The position numbers were made by a program, and so were the translations under genes. Under the pieces are notes generated by a model. The model did not search any database, was not told the DNA's origin, and worked only from the letters and a program-made list of their open reading frames with translations. Below, piece after piece: positions 1 to 6,527 of a DNA stretch of 16,697 bases. The stretch comes from an uncultured Prevotella sp. (GTDB taxonomy: Bacteria; Bacteroidota; Bacteroidia; Bacteroidales; Bacteroidaceae), in NCBI GenBank assembly GCA_900544825.1, contig UQWP01000073.1, positions 1 to 16,697 of the forward strand. Direction: 5' to 3'. How positions within the stretch are numbered: the first letter of the stretch is position 1; every line of letters starts with the position of its first letter.

Positions 1-17
1 AAGTAGGAGTTTTTGCG

Positions 18-57
18 AAAAAGGGTGCGTCATGGACTTATGACACACCCTCTTTTT
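18..57. terminator. Bidirectional hairpin terminator after the RNase G gene
   Basis: An 11-bp stem (23-33 with 40-50, one mismatch at the sixth pair) encloses a 6-nt loop. Five A lie before it (18-22) and a T-rich run after it (51-58), so it can terminate on both strands. It lies about 16 nt beyond the stop codon of the leftward RNase G gene, and probably also ends a rightward gene outside the window. The loop-side sequence TGACAC-CCC recurs in the hairpin at 1696-1730. Confidence 0.8.
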
Positions 58-73
58 TCTGAGAATTAAAAAC

Positions 74-1645
74 TTACTTTGTTTCCTGTTCTTCCTGCAT
101 ATCCAGATACTGGTTGTCCTTGTCGTAGAATTCATACTGGAGGAACGCCAGTTTCTGGGATGGAATTACATTGAAGCCGAAACCATACTTAAACTGCCAT
201 TTGCGCTTCAGGGAGATGAAGCCCTTGTTGATGAAGGCAGCTACGTAAGGATTCACATACAAAGTGAATTTCTTGACGCCGATCTTGTTGACTAGGCGGT
301 CGATTTTTCTTTCCAACTGGTCGGTGAAAAGGATGCTCGATTTGATCTTGCCCGAACCGAAGCAGGTAGGGCAGGTCTCCTCTACGTTTACGTCCATGGC
401 TGGGCGTACACGCTGGCGGGTAATCTGCATCAGTCCGAACTTGCTCAGAGGCAGGATGTTGTGCTTGGCACGGTCCTTCTGCATGTTTTTGCACATGCGC
501 TCATAGAGCAGCTGTCGGTCTTCGGCAAGATTCATGTCGATGAAGTCCACCACAATGATTCCTCCCATATCACGGAGTCGCAACTGTCTGGCCAATTCAT
601 CGGCAGCGCCGAGGTTTACATCGAGAGCATTCGCTTCCTGACCTTTCTCACGAGTACGGTTGCCGCTGTTTACATCTACCACATGCAGGGCTTCGGTATG
701 CTCGATGATGAGATACGCACCATGCTTGTAGTTGACAACTCTTCCAAAACCAGCCTTGATCTGCTTGGTGATGCTGAAGTTGTCGAAGATAGGCACCTTA
801 CCGGTGTAGAGCTTGACTATGCCCGCCTTTTCAGGGGCTATTAGAGAAACATAGTCCTTCACCTCGTTCATCACACCTTCATCGTTGACGAAGATGTTCT
901 CGTAAGATGGGTTAAACAAGTCACGCAGGAGAGCGACGGCTCTTCCGGTCTCCTCGAAAGCGAGTTGCGGGCGCTGCTGGGTCTTCTGCACCTTGGCGAT
1001 AGCATCCTCCCATCGCTTCACCAGGACTTTCAGCTCAGCATCGAGCTCAGCGACTCTCTTTCCCTCAGCCACAGTGCGGACAATTACACCGCAATTCTTT
1101 GGTTTTACGCTGTGAATGAGTTGTTTGAGTCGGGAGCGTTCTTCACCGCTTTTGATTTTCGACGAGACAGAAACTTTATCACCGAATGGCATGAGTACCA
1201 GGTATCGTCCTGCGAATGAGATTTCGCCCGTAAGACGAGGTCCCTTGGTAGAGATTGGTTCCTTTACGATTTGTACCAGCACTTCCTGTCCCACTTTGAG
1301 AACATTCTGGATGCTGCCGTCCTTTTCCAATTCAGGCAGTTTGCTGGCTTTAGAGAATGGGAAAAGTTTCTTTCTGTCGCTCTGTACTTGTTTAAGGTAC
1401 TTCTGGTAGGAATTAAAATGACTTCCCAGGTCAAGATAATGAAGAAAGGCGTCGCGTTCATAACCTACATCTACGAAGCAAGCATTAAGTCCCGGCATGA
1501 GTTTCTTAACCTTTGCGATGTAGATGTTTCCCACAGAGAACGAAGCCTCACGAGGTTCATTCTGGTATTCCACCAGCTGCTTATCCTCCATGAGAGCGAT
1601 AGAAATGTCCTTCTGTTGGACGTCAATTACAACTTCGCTTGTCAT
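74..1645 (-). CDS. rng: Ribonuclease G (Rne/Rng family endoribonuclease)
   Basis: This is a 523-residue RNase E/G catalytic protein, which in the family cleaves single-stranded AU-rich RNA in rRNA maturation and mRNA decay. The N-terminal part (about 37-130) is an S1-type RNA-binding domain with a charged insertion at about 75-115. The two catalytic metal-binding aspartates are visible as HVVDVNSG (Asp324) and IIVVDFID (Asp367), 43 residues apart as in E. coli RNase E (303 and 346). The zinc-link motif CPTC is at 425-428. There is no long C-terminal degradosome scaffold, so it is RNase G-like in architecture. I chose the ATG at 1645; reading three codons further upstream would require a TTG start. 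It follows an HU gene and a tiny basic-protein gene on the same strand, but a strong hairpin lies between (1691-1753). It therefore depends on read-through or on a promoter I cannot recognise in 1655-1690. Confidence 0.95.
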   Translation of the reverse strand: MTSEVVIDVQQKDISIALMEDKQLVEYQNEPREASFSVGNIYIAKVKKLMPGLNACFVDVGYERDAFLHYLDLGSHFNSYQKYLKQVQSDRKKLFPFSKASKLPELEKDGSIQNVLKVGQEVLVQIVKEPISTKGPRLTGEISFAGRYLVLMPFGDKVSVSSKIKSGEERSRLKQLIHSVKPKNCGVIVRTVAEGKRVAELDAELKVLVKRWEDAIAKVQKTQQRPQLAFEETGRAVALLRDLFNPSYENIFVNDEGVMNEVKDYVSLIAPEKAGIVKLYTGKVPIFDNFSITKQIKAGFGRVVNYKHGAYLIIEHTEALHVVDVNSGNRTREKGQEANALDVNLGAADELARQLRLRDMGGIIVVDFIDMNLAEDRQLLYERMCKNMQKDRAKHNILPLSKFGLMQITRQRVRPAMDVNVEETCPTCFGSGKIKSSILFTDQLERKIDRLVNKIGVKKFTLYVNPYVAAFINKGFISLKRKWQFKYGFGFNVIPSQKLAFLQYEFYDKDNQYLDMQEEQETK

Positions 1646-1690
1646 ACTCTTCAATAATCTTTTTACTTAAAGTTACTAATAACACTTTAC

Positions 1691-1730
1691 AAAAAGGGGC
1701 ATGCCAATCCATGTTGATATGACACGCCCC
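1691..1730 (-). terminator. Hairpin terminator between the small basic-protein gene and rng
   Basis: Read on the minus strand, a 9-bp GC-rich stem (1722-1730 with 1696-1704, two G-U pairs) is followed directly by five T (1691-1695). This is a classical intrinsic terminator about 48 nt beyond the stop of the 29-residue protein gene. It should reduce transcription into rng, whose start codon is 46 nt further on. Confidence 0.75.
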
Positions 1731-1753
1731 CTCAGTCTGTGGAACCGACTGAG
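1731..1753 (-). other. Second hairpin abutting the terminator upstream of rng
   Basis: A perfect 7-bp inverted repeat (CTCAGTC at 1731-1737, GACTGAG at 1747-1753, 9-nt loop) directly abuts the terminator stem on its upstream side in the minus-strand transcript. It has no T run of its own. It could stabilise the 3' end of the upstream mRNA, or be part of a larger leader structure ahead of rng; the sequence does not decide which. Confidence 0.55.
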
Positions 1754-1777
1754 AGCAATTTCAGCTTCTAGAAAAGC

Positions 1778-1867
1778 TTACTTGCTCTTATGTCTGTTCT
1801 TACGTAATCTCTTTTTACGCTTGTGAGTAGCCATCTTGTGGCCCTTCTTTTTCTTTCCGTTTGGCAT
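1778..1867 (-). CDS. 29-residue Lys/Arg-rich protein, probable small ribosomal-type protein
   Basis: This complete small gene runs from ATG at 1867 to TAA at 1778. The product is about 60% Lys, Arg and His (for example MPNGKKKKGHKMATHKRKKR at the N-terminus) and has no acidic residue. I recall near-identical tiny proteins as widespread in Bacteroidota. The KRKKRLRKNRHK core resembles the short basic AURKAIP1/COX24 (mS38) type, whose mycobacterial counterpart is bS22 of the small subunit; that link is from memory, not a search. The gene sits 46 nt after the HU stop codon on the same strand, so it is probably co-transcribed with HU, and it ends before the terminator at 1691-1730. Instead of a Shine-Dalgarno sequence, an 18-bp AT-only palindrome (1869-1886) lies directly before the ATG. 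Confidence 0.85.
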   Translation of the reverse strand: MPNGKKKKGHKMATHKRKKRLRKNRHKSK

Positions 1868-1913
1868 GATTTTAAAATTTTAAAATATTGTTATTATAAA
1901 AATGTTAATTCTC

Positions 1914-2198
1914 TTACTGAGCGTTCTGCATCTCCTCGATGAAGCTCTTAGATGGCTTGAAGCTTGGCAAGTCGTGAGCTGGGATGGTGAGTGTTGTGTT
2001 CTTAGAGATGTTGCGAGCGGTCTTAGCGGCACGGTGCTTGATGTTGAAGCTACCGAAGCCACGCAGGTAAACATTCTCCTTGTTCTGGATAAGGCTCTTC
2101 TTCACCTCCTCCATGAACGACTCTACTACTATGCTAACTTCCTTCTTAGCCATACCAGTAGCGATTGCTACTTCATTTATGATATCTGCTTTAGTCAT
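1914..2198 (-). CDS. HU/IHF-family DNA-binding protein
   Basis: This 94-residue protein has the HU/IHF fold pattern. An N-terminal helical part (MTKADIINEVAIATGMAKKE) is followed by the beta-arm core LRGFGSFNIKHRAAKTARN and the C-terminal PSFKPSKSF motif. Family members bind and bend DNA as dimers in the nucleoid. The length matches the usual 90-100 residues. I chose the ATG at 2198 because the longer in-frame reading to 2276 would run through the predicted -7 element at 2247-2254, upstream of the transcript start, and because MTKADII is the normal HU start. It heads a leftward unit with the 29-residue basic protein. Bacteroidota often carry several HU paralogues, so I give no specific symbol. 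Confidence 0.95.
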   Translation of the reverse strand: MTKADIINEVAIATGMAKKEVSIVVESFMEEVKKSLIQNKENVYLRGFGSFNIKHRAAKTARNISKNTTLTIPAHDLPSFKPSKSFIEEMQNAQ

Positions 2199-2246
2199 TT
2201 CTCTTCTTTTATTTATTTTTATACTTAATAATCTCAAATCGGTGTG

Positions 2247-2277
2247 CAAAGATACAAGTTTTTTGTGATATAACAAA
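2247..2277 (-). promoter_or_regulatory. Promoter of the HU gene
   Basis: On the minus strand, TTTG (2277-2274), a 19-nt spacer and TATCTTTG (2254-2247) match the Bacteroidota -33/-7 consensus. The leader to the HU ATG would be about 40 nt. It is followed by GATTTGAGAT, a sequence also seen after the pyruvate kinase -7 element. Confidence 0.8.
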
Positions 2278-2316
2278 ATAGTTAAGGCTTTTTTTGCAAA
2301 AAAAATGCTCTAAGTA

Positions 2317-2348
2317 TTTGCATATTAGGTTTTTATTCTGTATTTTTG
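2317..2348 (+). promoter_or_regulatory. Promoter of the TPM-domain/lemA operon
   Basis: TTTG (2317-2320), a 20-nt spacer and TATTTTTG (2341-2348) match the Bacteroidota consensus. The start codon at 2367 is only about 12 nt beyond the likely transcription start, so the leader is very short. It is divergent from the HU promoter. The 40 nt between the two -33 elements contain a symmetric T-tract/A-tract (seven T, GC, eight A at 2289-2305), which may bend the DNA or act as an upstream element. Confidence 0.8.
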
Positions 2349-2366
2349 CACTAAAATTGAGAATTT

Positions 2367-3200
2367 ATGGCTTTTAAGAGACATTTTTTAGTGATGATAT
2401 GGATGGCTTTCAGCGTCTTATCGCTGTCTGCCAAAAAGGAGTGGAATGCGGATAATGTGCCGATTCCTTTCCTTCAGGACTCCACGCAGTATGTTTCCGA
2501 TCCCGATGGCTATGTGGATAGGGCGCTCAAGGATTCGGCTAACTTCTACCTGCAGAAGCTGAAGCTGGAGTGTGGCGTGCAGAATGTGCTCATCATCGTG
2601 GGCAGGGTGGCTAATCAGGATGCTTTCAGGATGGCGCAGGATGTGGGCAACAAGTATGGCATCGGCTACAAGAAGAGCCGCAGGGGACTGGTTATCGTGA
2701 TTGCCGTGGAAGACCACAAGTACTTCATCGCTCCCGGCAGCGGACTGGAGGGAGAGCTGACGGATGTGGACTGTGATGATATTGCCCGTGCCTGCATCGT
2801 GAAATATATGCGCGAGAATGCCCCAGGCGAGGCTGTAGCCTCTGTGAGCCGTGCTACATATAATAAGGTGAAAAGCGGGCGCACCGGAATTGAGTCGGTA
2901 GATGAGGGGACGGTGAATGATGAAGAGGATTGGGCACTGGTCATTATCCTGTTCCTCCTCTTTTTCGGAATCCCGATCTATTACCTCGTCCGTTACATCC
3001 TGGAGCAGGTGGGTCTGGTAAAGCCAAGACCGAAGGGCAAGGGTAGAAACCAGTCGCGAAGAAGGAATGATGATGACGACTGGTTGCCTCCGTTCTTCAT
3101 GGGCGGCGGAGGCTTCTCTGGTGGTGGAGGAGGCGGCTTCTCGGGCGGCTCCTTTGGCGGCGGAACATTCTCTGGCGGCGGCTCCGGCGGAAGCTGGTAG
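2367..3200 (+). CDS. TPM-domain protein with signal peptide, membrane segment and Gly-rich tail
   Basis: The product is 277 residues. In order it has a signal peptide (about 1-22, ending SLSA), a TPM domain (about 43-170, with VQNVLIIVGR, RRGLVIVIAVED and APGSGLEGELTD), one membrane helix (about 188-212), a basic/acidic linker with RRRNDDDDW, and a Gly/Ser-rich tail (246-277) of GGGGFSGG repeats. The layout is that of the TPM family, found in bacterial membrane proteins and in the plant thylakoid protein TLP18.3, where a phosphatase role in photosystem II repair has been proposed. The bacterial role is not settled; links to envelope stress and to partner LemA proteins are common. It is followed 72 nt later by lemA, the usual partner, but here TPM comes first. 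The start fits the short leader set by the promoter at 2317-2348. Confidence 0.88.
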   Translation: MAFKRHFLVMIWMAFSVLSLSAKKEWNADNVPIPFLQDSTQYVSDPDGYVDRALKDSANFYLQKLKLECGVQNVLIIVGRVANQDAFRMAQDVGNKYGIGYKKSRRGLVIVIAVEDHKYFIAPGSGLEGELTDVDCDDIARACIVKYMRENAPGEAVASVSRATYNKVKSGRTGIESVDEGTVNDEEDWALVIILFLLFFGIPIYYLVRYILEQVGLVKPRPKGKGRNQSRRRNDDDDWLPPFFMGGGGFSGGGGGGFSGGSFGGGTFSGGGSGGSW

Positions 3201-3237
3201 TTGTTGATAGCTAATAGTTTATAATTGGTAGATAATA

Positions 3238-3265
3238 ATTAATCAATAATCATTAATCAATAATT
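3238..3265 (+). repeat. Tandem 14-nt AT-rich repeat in the TPM-lemA spacer
   Basis: ATTAATCAATAATC (3238-3251) is followed immediately by a second copy differing only in the last base (3252-3265). It ends 7 nt before the lemA ATG at 3273. It is unstructured AT-rich leader and could promote S1-dependent ribosome loading in a phylum that rarely uses Shine-Dalgarno pairing. Confidence 0.6.
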
Positions 3266-3272
3266 GAAAAGT

Positions 3273-3854
3273 ATGAAGAAAACAGGATGGATTATCTTAG
3301 GCGTCATCGTAGTGTTGGTGCTCTGGGTGTTCAGTGGTTATAATGGTATGGTAGGAGAGCAGGAGAAGGCTACTACCGAGTTGTCTAACATGCAGGCTCA
3401 GTATCAGCGTCGTGCTGATATGATGCCTCAGTTGGCTAAGATTGTAAAGGCTTATGCCAAGCACGAGAAGGAGACTTTCGAGGAGGTGACCAAGGCTCGT
3501 GCTTCTGTAGGCCAGGTGAAGTTGGATGTGAATAATCTCACGGAGGCTAGCATGAAGCAGTATGCAGCTGCTCAGGGTGAGTTGGCAAATGCCTTCTCCA
3601 AGCTGATGCTGGTGGCAGAAAGATATCCTGAGTTGAAGGCAAGTGAGAACTTCAAGGCTCTCCAGGTTCAGGAGGAAGGCACTGAGAATCGAATCAGCGA
3701 GGCTCGCCGTAAGTATAATGAGGCTGTACAGTCTTATAACCAGACGGTTAGAAAGATGCCTAATGCTATCATCGCTGGCATTTTCAATTTCAATGTAATG
3801 CCTAAGTTTGAGGCTGCAGCTGGTGCCGAGAAAGCTCCAGACTTGGATATCTAG
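3273..3854 (+). CDS. lemA: LemA family protein
   Basis: This 193-residue LemA protein has an N-terminal membrane anchor (about 5-24, WIILGVIVVLVLWVFSGYN). It is followed by an alpha-helical domain with the family hallmarks: QAQYQRRADMMPQLAKIVKAYA, then EVTKARASV, then the YNEAVQSYN segment and the hydrophobic FNFN region near the end. Length is typical (185-200). LemA is a membrane-tethered helical bundle of unresolved function that is frequently encoded next to TPM-domain or M48 peptidase genes; the TPM gene just upstream fits. I chose the ATG at 3273; extending three codons upstream would require a TTG start. A large hairpin at 3880-3933 ends the unit. Confidence 0.93.
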   Translation: MKKTGWIILGVIVVLVLWVFSGYNGMVGEQEKATTELSNMQAQYQRRADMMPQLAKIVKAYAKHEKETFEEVTKARASVGQVKLDVNNLTEASMKQYAAAQGELANAFSKLMLVAERYPELKASENFKALQVQEEGTENRISEARRKYNEAVQSYNQTVRKMPNAIIAGIFNFNVMPKFEAAAGAEKAPDLDI

Positions 3855-3879
3855 TAAAATGTAATTCTGTCAAGAATGT

Positions 3880-3933
3880 CGCCCTGTAAGAGCAAAAGCA
3901 TTGAATATGTGATGCTTTTGTCCTTGCAGGGCG
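3880..3933 (+). terminator. Long hairpin after lemA, probable terminator
   Basis: A 22-bp imperfect stem (3880-3901 with 3912-3933: two G-U pairs and one A-C mismatch when read on the plus strand) encloses a 10-nt loop. It is followed by TGTTTGATTTTC, which is U-rich though not a pure run. It lies 25 nt beyond the lemA stop codon. It probably terminates the TPM-lemA transcript or protects its 3' end. Confidence 0.65.
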
Positions 3934-4019
3934 TGTTTGATTTTCTTTCAATCTGTTACATTCGCCATATTTTATATATATTTTGTATTTCAGATGAATC
4001 GTATTTCAGATTTTCTTTG

Positions 4020-4027
4020 TATCTTTG
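4020..4027 (+). promoter_or_regulatory. -7 element of the pyruvate kinase promoter
   Basis: TATCTTTG at 4020-4027 followed by CAC matches the Bacteroidota -7 element, giving a leader of about 60 nt to the ATG at 4096. No TTTG occurs at the expected distance upstream (bases near 3996-4000 read GAATC), so the -33 part is weak and an activator may be needed. Confidence 0.55.
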
Positions 4028-4095
4028 CACAAAATTTGAGATAAGTGGCAGAAATGTCACGATAACATTGAAATTTCTATAAGGTAATTACAAAT

Positions 4096-5547
4096 ATGAA
4101 ACAAACAAAGATTGTCGCTTCCATCAGCGATCGCAGATGCGATCAAGATTTTATCCGAAAACTGTTTTTTGCGGGCATGAACGTGGTTCGTATGAACACC
4201 GCACATGCTACAGAAGATGGAATCCGTACCATTGTCAAGAACGTTAGAGCTGTGTCTCCACATATTGGTATCATGATTGATACCAAGGGTCCGGAGGTGC
4301 GCACTACCGACGTGAGGGAACCTATACATTATAATATAGGTGACGTGGTGAAAATCTTCGGTCGTCCTGATGTAGATTCTTCTCATGATACCGTGAATTT
4401 GAGCTATTCTGATATTGCTGCCGATTTGAAGGTGGGCGACGACATCTTGTTTGATGATGGCGAACTCGACATGAAGGTTGTAGATATTCAGGGTCCTATG
4501 CTCGTGGCTGAGGTTCAGAACGAGGGGACACTGGGTGCTCACAAGAGTGTAAACGTACCGGGCGAGCACATCGACCTGCCAGCGCTTACAGAGAAAGACC
4601 GCAGAAACATCGAGCTTGCCATCGAGCTGGATATCGATTTCATCGCTCACTCATTCGTGCGCAATGCTGCTGATGTAAAGGCTGTACAGGATATTCTCGA
4701 TGCTCATCACAGCGACATCAAGATCATCTCCAAGATTGAGAACCAGGAGGGTGTAGATAACATCGATGAGATCATCGAAGCCTGCTATGGTATCATGATT
4801 GCCCGTGGTGATTTGGGTATTGAGGTGCCTATCGAGAGAATCCCTGGTATCCAGCGCCGCATCATCGCCAAGTGCGTGAAGGCTCAGAAGCCGGTAATCG
4901 TAGCTACACAGATGCTCCACACCATGATTAAGAATCCTCGTCCTACACGTGCCGAGGTTACAGATATTGCCAACGCTATCTTCTACCGTACAGATGCCCT
5001 GATGCTTTCGGGCGAAACTGCCAGCGGTAAGTATCCGGTAGAGGCTGTTCAGACCATGGCGCGCATTGCAGAGCAGGCTGAGAAGGACAAGTCGCCTCTC
5101 AATGACATTGATCCGATGGAGGATGGAAAGATTGACCAGAAGCTCTTCCTGGCTCATGCAGCCATCGAGGCAACCAAGAAGTTGGGCGTTGCCGGCATCA
5201 TCACCGATGGTGAGACGGGTCAGACTGCCCGCTGCCTGGCTTCGTTCCGTGGCCCTAGCCCAGTGCTTGCCATCTGTTACAAGGAGAAGCTTCAGCGCTG
5301 GTTGAACCTGAGCTATGGTATTATTCCAATCCATCAGAAGGATCAGGTTTCTACCAAGTCGATGTTTACCGCAGCGGTACGTATGCTCCGCCAGAAGGGT
5401 TACCTGTGCGAGGAAGATAAGATTGCTTACCTGAGTGGTAGCTTCGGTGAGGGTGGAGGAACCACCTTCGTCGAAATCAACAAGGTGAAGAAGATCTTCG
5501 ATAACAGCTATACCTTCAATTTGCCATCAAACGGCATTGAAGACTAG
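4096..5547 (+). CDS. pyk: Pyruvate kinase
   Basis: This 483-residue pyruvate kinase converts phosphoenolpyruvate and ADP to pyruvate and ATP, the last step of glycolysis. Visible motifs are the substrate/K+ site at 32-37 (RMNTAH), IDTKGPEVRT (61-70), the catalytic Lys213 with metal ligand Glu215 in SKIENQEG, Asp239 in MIARGDLGIEVP, and Thr271 in VIVATQML. NAIFYRTDALMLSGETASG (293-311) closes the barrel. The small B domain lies at about 71-160 and the regulatory C domain from about 345. Glu67 is the residue that in other kinases goes with K+ dependence. The K+-ligand Ser of the usual NFSHG motif is replaced (N-T-A-H). No leader peptide or riboswitch is evident, and the gene appears to be a single transcription unit. 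Confidence 0.96.
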   Translation: MKQTKIVASISDRRCDQDFIRKLFFAGMNVVRMNTAHATEDGIRTIVKNVRAVSPHIGIMIDTKGPEVRTTDVREPIHYNIGDVVKIFGRPDVDSSHDTVNLSYSDIAADLKVGDDILFDDGELDMKVVDIQGPMLVAEVQNEGTLGAHKSVNVPGEHIDLPALTEKDRRNIELAIELDIDFIAHSFVRNAADVKAVQDILDAHHSDIKIISKIENQEGVDNIDEIIEACYGIMIARGDLGIEVPIERIPGIQRRIIAKCVKAQKPVIVATQMLHTMIKNPRPTRAEVTDIANAIFYRTDALMLSGETASGKYPVEAVQTMARIAEQAEKDKSPLNDIDPMEDGKIDQKLFLAHAAIEATKKLGVAGIITDGETGQTARCLASFRGPSPVLAICYKEKLQRWLNLSYGIIPIHQKDQVSTKSMFTAAVRMLRQKGYLCEEDKIAYLSGSFGEGGGTTFVEINKVKKIFDNSYTFNLPSNGIED

Positions 5548-5587
5548 TAAAAAGGGCATTATTTTAAGAAAAATAATGTGATGGAGT

Positions 5588-5647
5588 AAATATTGGTGCA
5601 AAAATTTGCAGTATTCAAAAAAATGCTGTAATTTTGCACCAATATTT
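5588..5647. repeat. 60-nt near-perfect inverted repeat enclosing a promoter
   Basis: The outer arms are a perfect 16-bp inverted repeat (5588-5603 with 5632-5647). Inside them 5606-5611 pairs with 5626-5631 (one G-U) and 5612-5615 with 5622-5625 (one G-U). This leaves a 6-nt loop (5616-5621) and a single 2-nt bulge (5604-5605), about 26 pairs in all. The arms carry the -33 and -7 elements of the downstream gene. T-rich sequence follows, so it could also act as the pyk terminator when transcribed through. A smaller 9-bp hairpin (5557-5565 with 5570-5578) precedes it. Confidence 0.85.
5605..5636 (+). promoter_or_regulatory. Promoter of the polysaccharide export lipoprotein gene
   Basis: TTTG (5605-5608), a 20-nt spacer and TAATTTTG (5629-5636) match the Bacteroidota consensus exactly. 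The predicted transcript start, about 5643, leaves a leader of about 25 nt to the ATG at 5668. The complete promoter lies inside the inverted repeat 5588-5647, so it may be gated by DNA structure or a dimeric regulator. Confidence 0.8.
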
Positions 5648-5667
5648 TAAAACGAAATTTGTTGATA

Positions 5668-6468
5668 ATGAAAAAAATCATCTATTCAGCGCTTGTCGCT
5701 TTGACAATGGTCTTGATGCTCGGCAGTTGCGGTAGCACCAAGAATGTGGCTTATTTCCAAAATGCCGATTCTATCAGTTATGCAGCTTCTAAGATGCTTT
5801 ACGAAGCAAAGATTATGCCTAAGGATGAGTTGACTATTACCGTAATAACTACTGATCCTAAAGCTGCAATTCCTTTTAACCTGGCTGTGTCTCAAACTAT
5901 CGGTACCGGTGGTCAGTTGAGTTCATCAGGTGGATCCCTGCAGGGCTATCTTGTAGATAACAGCGGTAATATCGAGTTTCCGGTAGTAGGTACGCTGCAT
6001 GTAGGCGGCTTGACCAAGAACCAGGCTGAAACCCTCATCAAGAGCAAGGTAAAGCCTTACTTGGCTGAGCAGGAGAATCCTATCGTTACTGTTAGAATGG
6101 GTAGCTATCACGTCTCTGTATTGGGTGAAGTGGTAAAGCCGGGAATCATCTATGCTCCTCAGGAAAAAATGAGTGTGCTTGAAGCTTTGGCACAGTGTGG
6201 CGACCTTACCATCTATGGTAAGCGTGACAATGTGTTGCTCATTCGCCAGGATGCACAGGGAGAGAAGCATACCTATCGCTTGAATATGAATGATGCTAAC
6301 ATCATCAATTCTCCATATTATTATCTTCAGCAGAACGACATTATCTATGTAGAACCAAATAAGGTGAAGGCTCAGAACTCTTCTATTGGTTCTTCTACGA
6401 CATTGTGGTTCTCTGCTGTAAGTATCTTGACATCCATTGCGTCATTGGTTGTCAACATCTTGCGATAA
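5668..6468 (+). CDS. Outer-membrane polysaccharide export lipoprotein (Wza/BexD-like, SLBB domain)
   Basis: The product is 266 residues. A lipoprotein signal peptide ends in the lipobox LGSC (Cys21). The Poly_export domain spans about 44-143 (KIMPKDELTITV, then NIEFPVVGTLHVGGLT). An SLBB domain follows (about 148-200, VLGEVVKPGIIYAPQ), and a C-terminal hydrophobic helix (about 246-264) would cross the outer membrane, as in Wza. Family members form the export channel for capsule or exopolysaccharide. They usually work with an inner-membrane chain-length/tyrosine kinase protein encoded next door; none is present here, and glmS follows after 59 nt. The start is the ATG at 5668; extending to 5659 would need a TTG codon and gives a poorer signal peptide. 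It could serve an exopolysaccharide locus elsewhere in the genome. Confidence 0.92.
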   Translation: MKKIIYSALVALTMVLMLGSCGSTKNVAYFQNADSISYAASKMLYEAKIMPKDELTITVITTDPKAAIPFNLAVSQTIGTGGQLSSSGGSLQGYLVDNSGNIEFPVVGTLHVGGLTKNQAETLIKSKVKPYLAEQENPIVTVRMGSYHVSVLGEVVKPGIIYAPQEKMSVLEALAQCGDLTIYGKRDNVLLIRQDAQGEKHTYRLNMNDANIINSPYYYLQQNDIIYVEPNKVKAQNSSIGSSTTLWFSAVSILTSIASLVVNILR

Positions 6469-6527
6469 CAGCAAAGGATAAAAGGTCAGGATTAACAAAC
6501 GGAAATACAACATAAATATAGATAAGT

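Noticed and set aside
3876..4082. A 68-codon plus-strand reading frame between lemA and pyk
   Set aside because: It begins with the arm of the hairpin at 3880-3933, runs through the pyk -7 element, and its translation resembles no protein. This is intergenic sequence.
4651..5334. Long reading frame on the minus strand opposite pyk (also similar ones opposite glmS, carA, carB and the PurF-like gene)
   Set aside because: These mirror strongly supported genes, have no promoter or recognisable domain, and their composition is what antisense of coding DNA gives.
5588..5647. Invertible promoter of the capsule-switch type as the main call
   Set aside because: The arms are 16 bp, but only 28 nt lie between them, much less than known invertons, and no recombinase gene is in the window. 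It is kept only as one option in the findings.
6469..6527. glmS ribozyme or riboswitch upstream of glmS
   Set aside because: The gap is only 59 nt of AT-rich sequence, too short for the ribozyme, with no matching helices.
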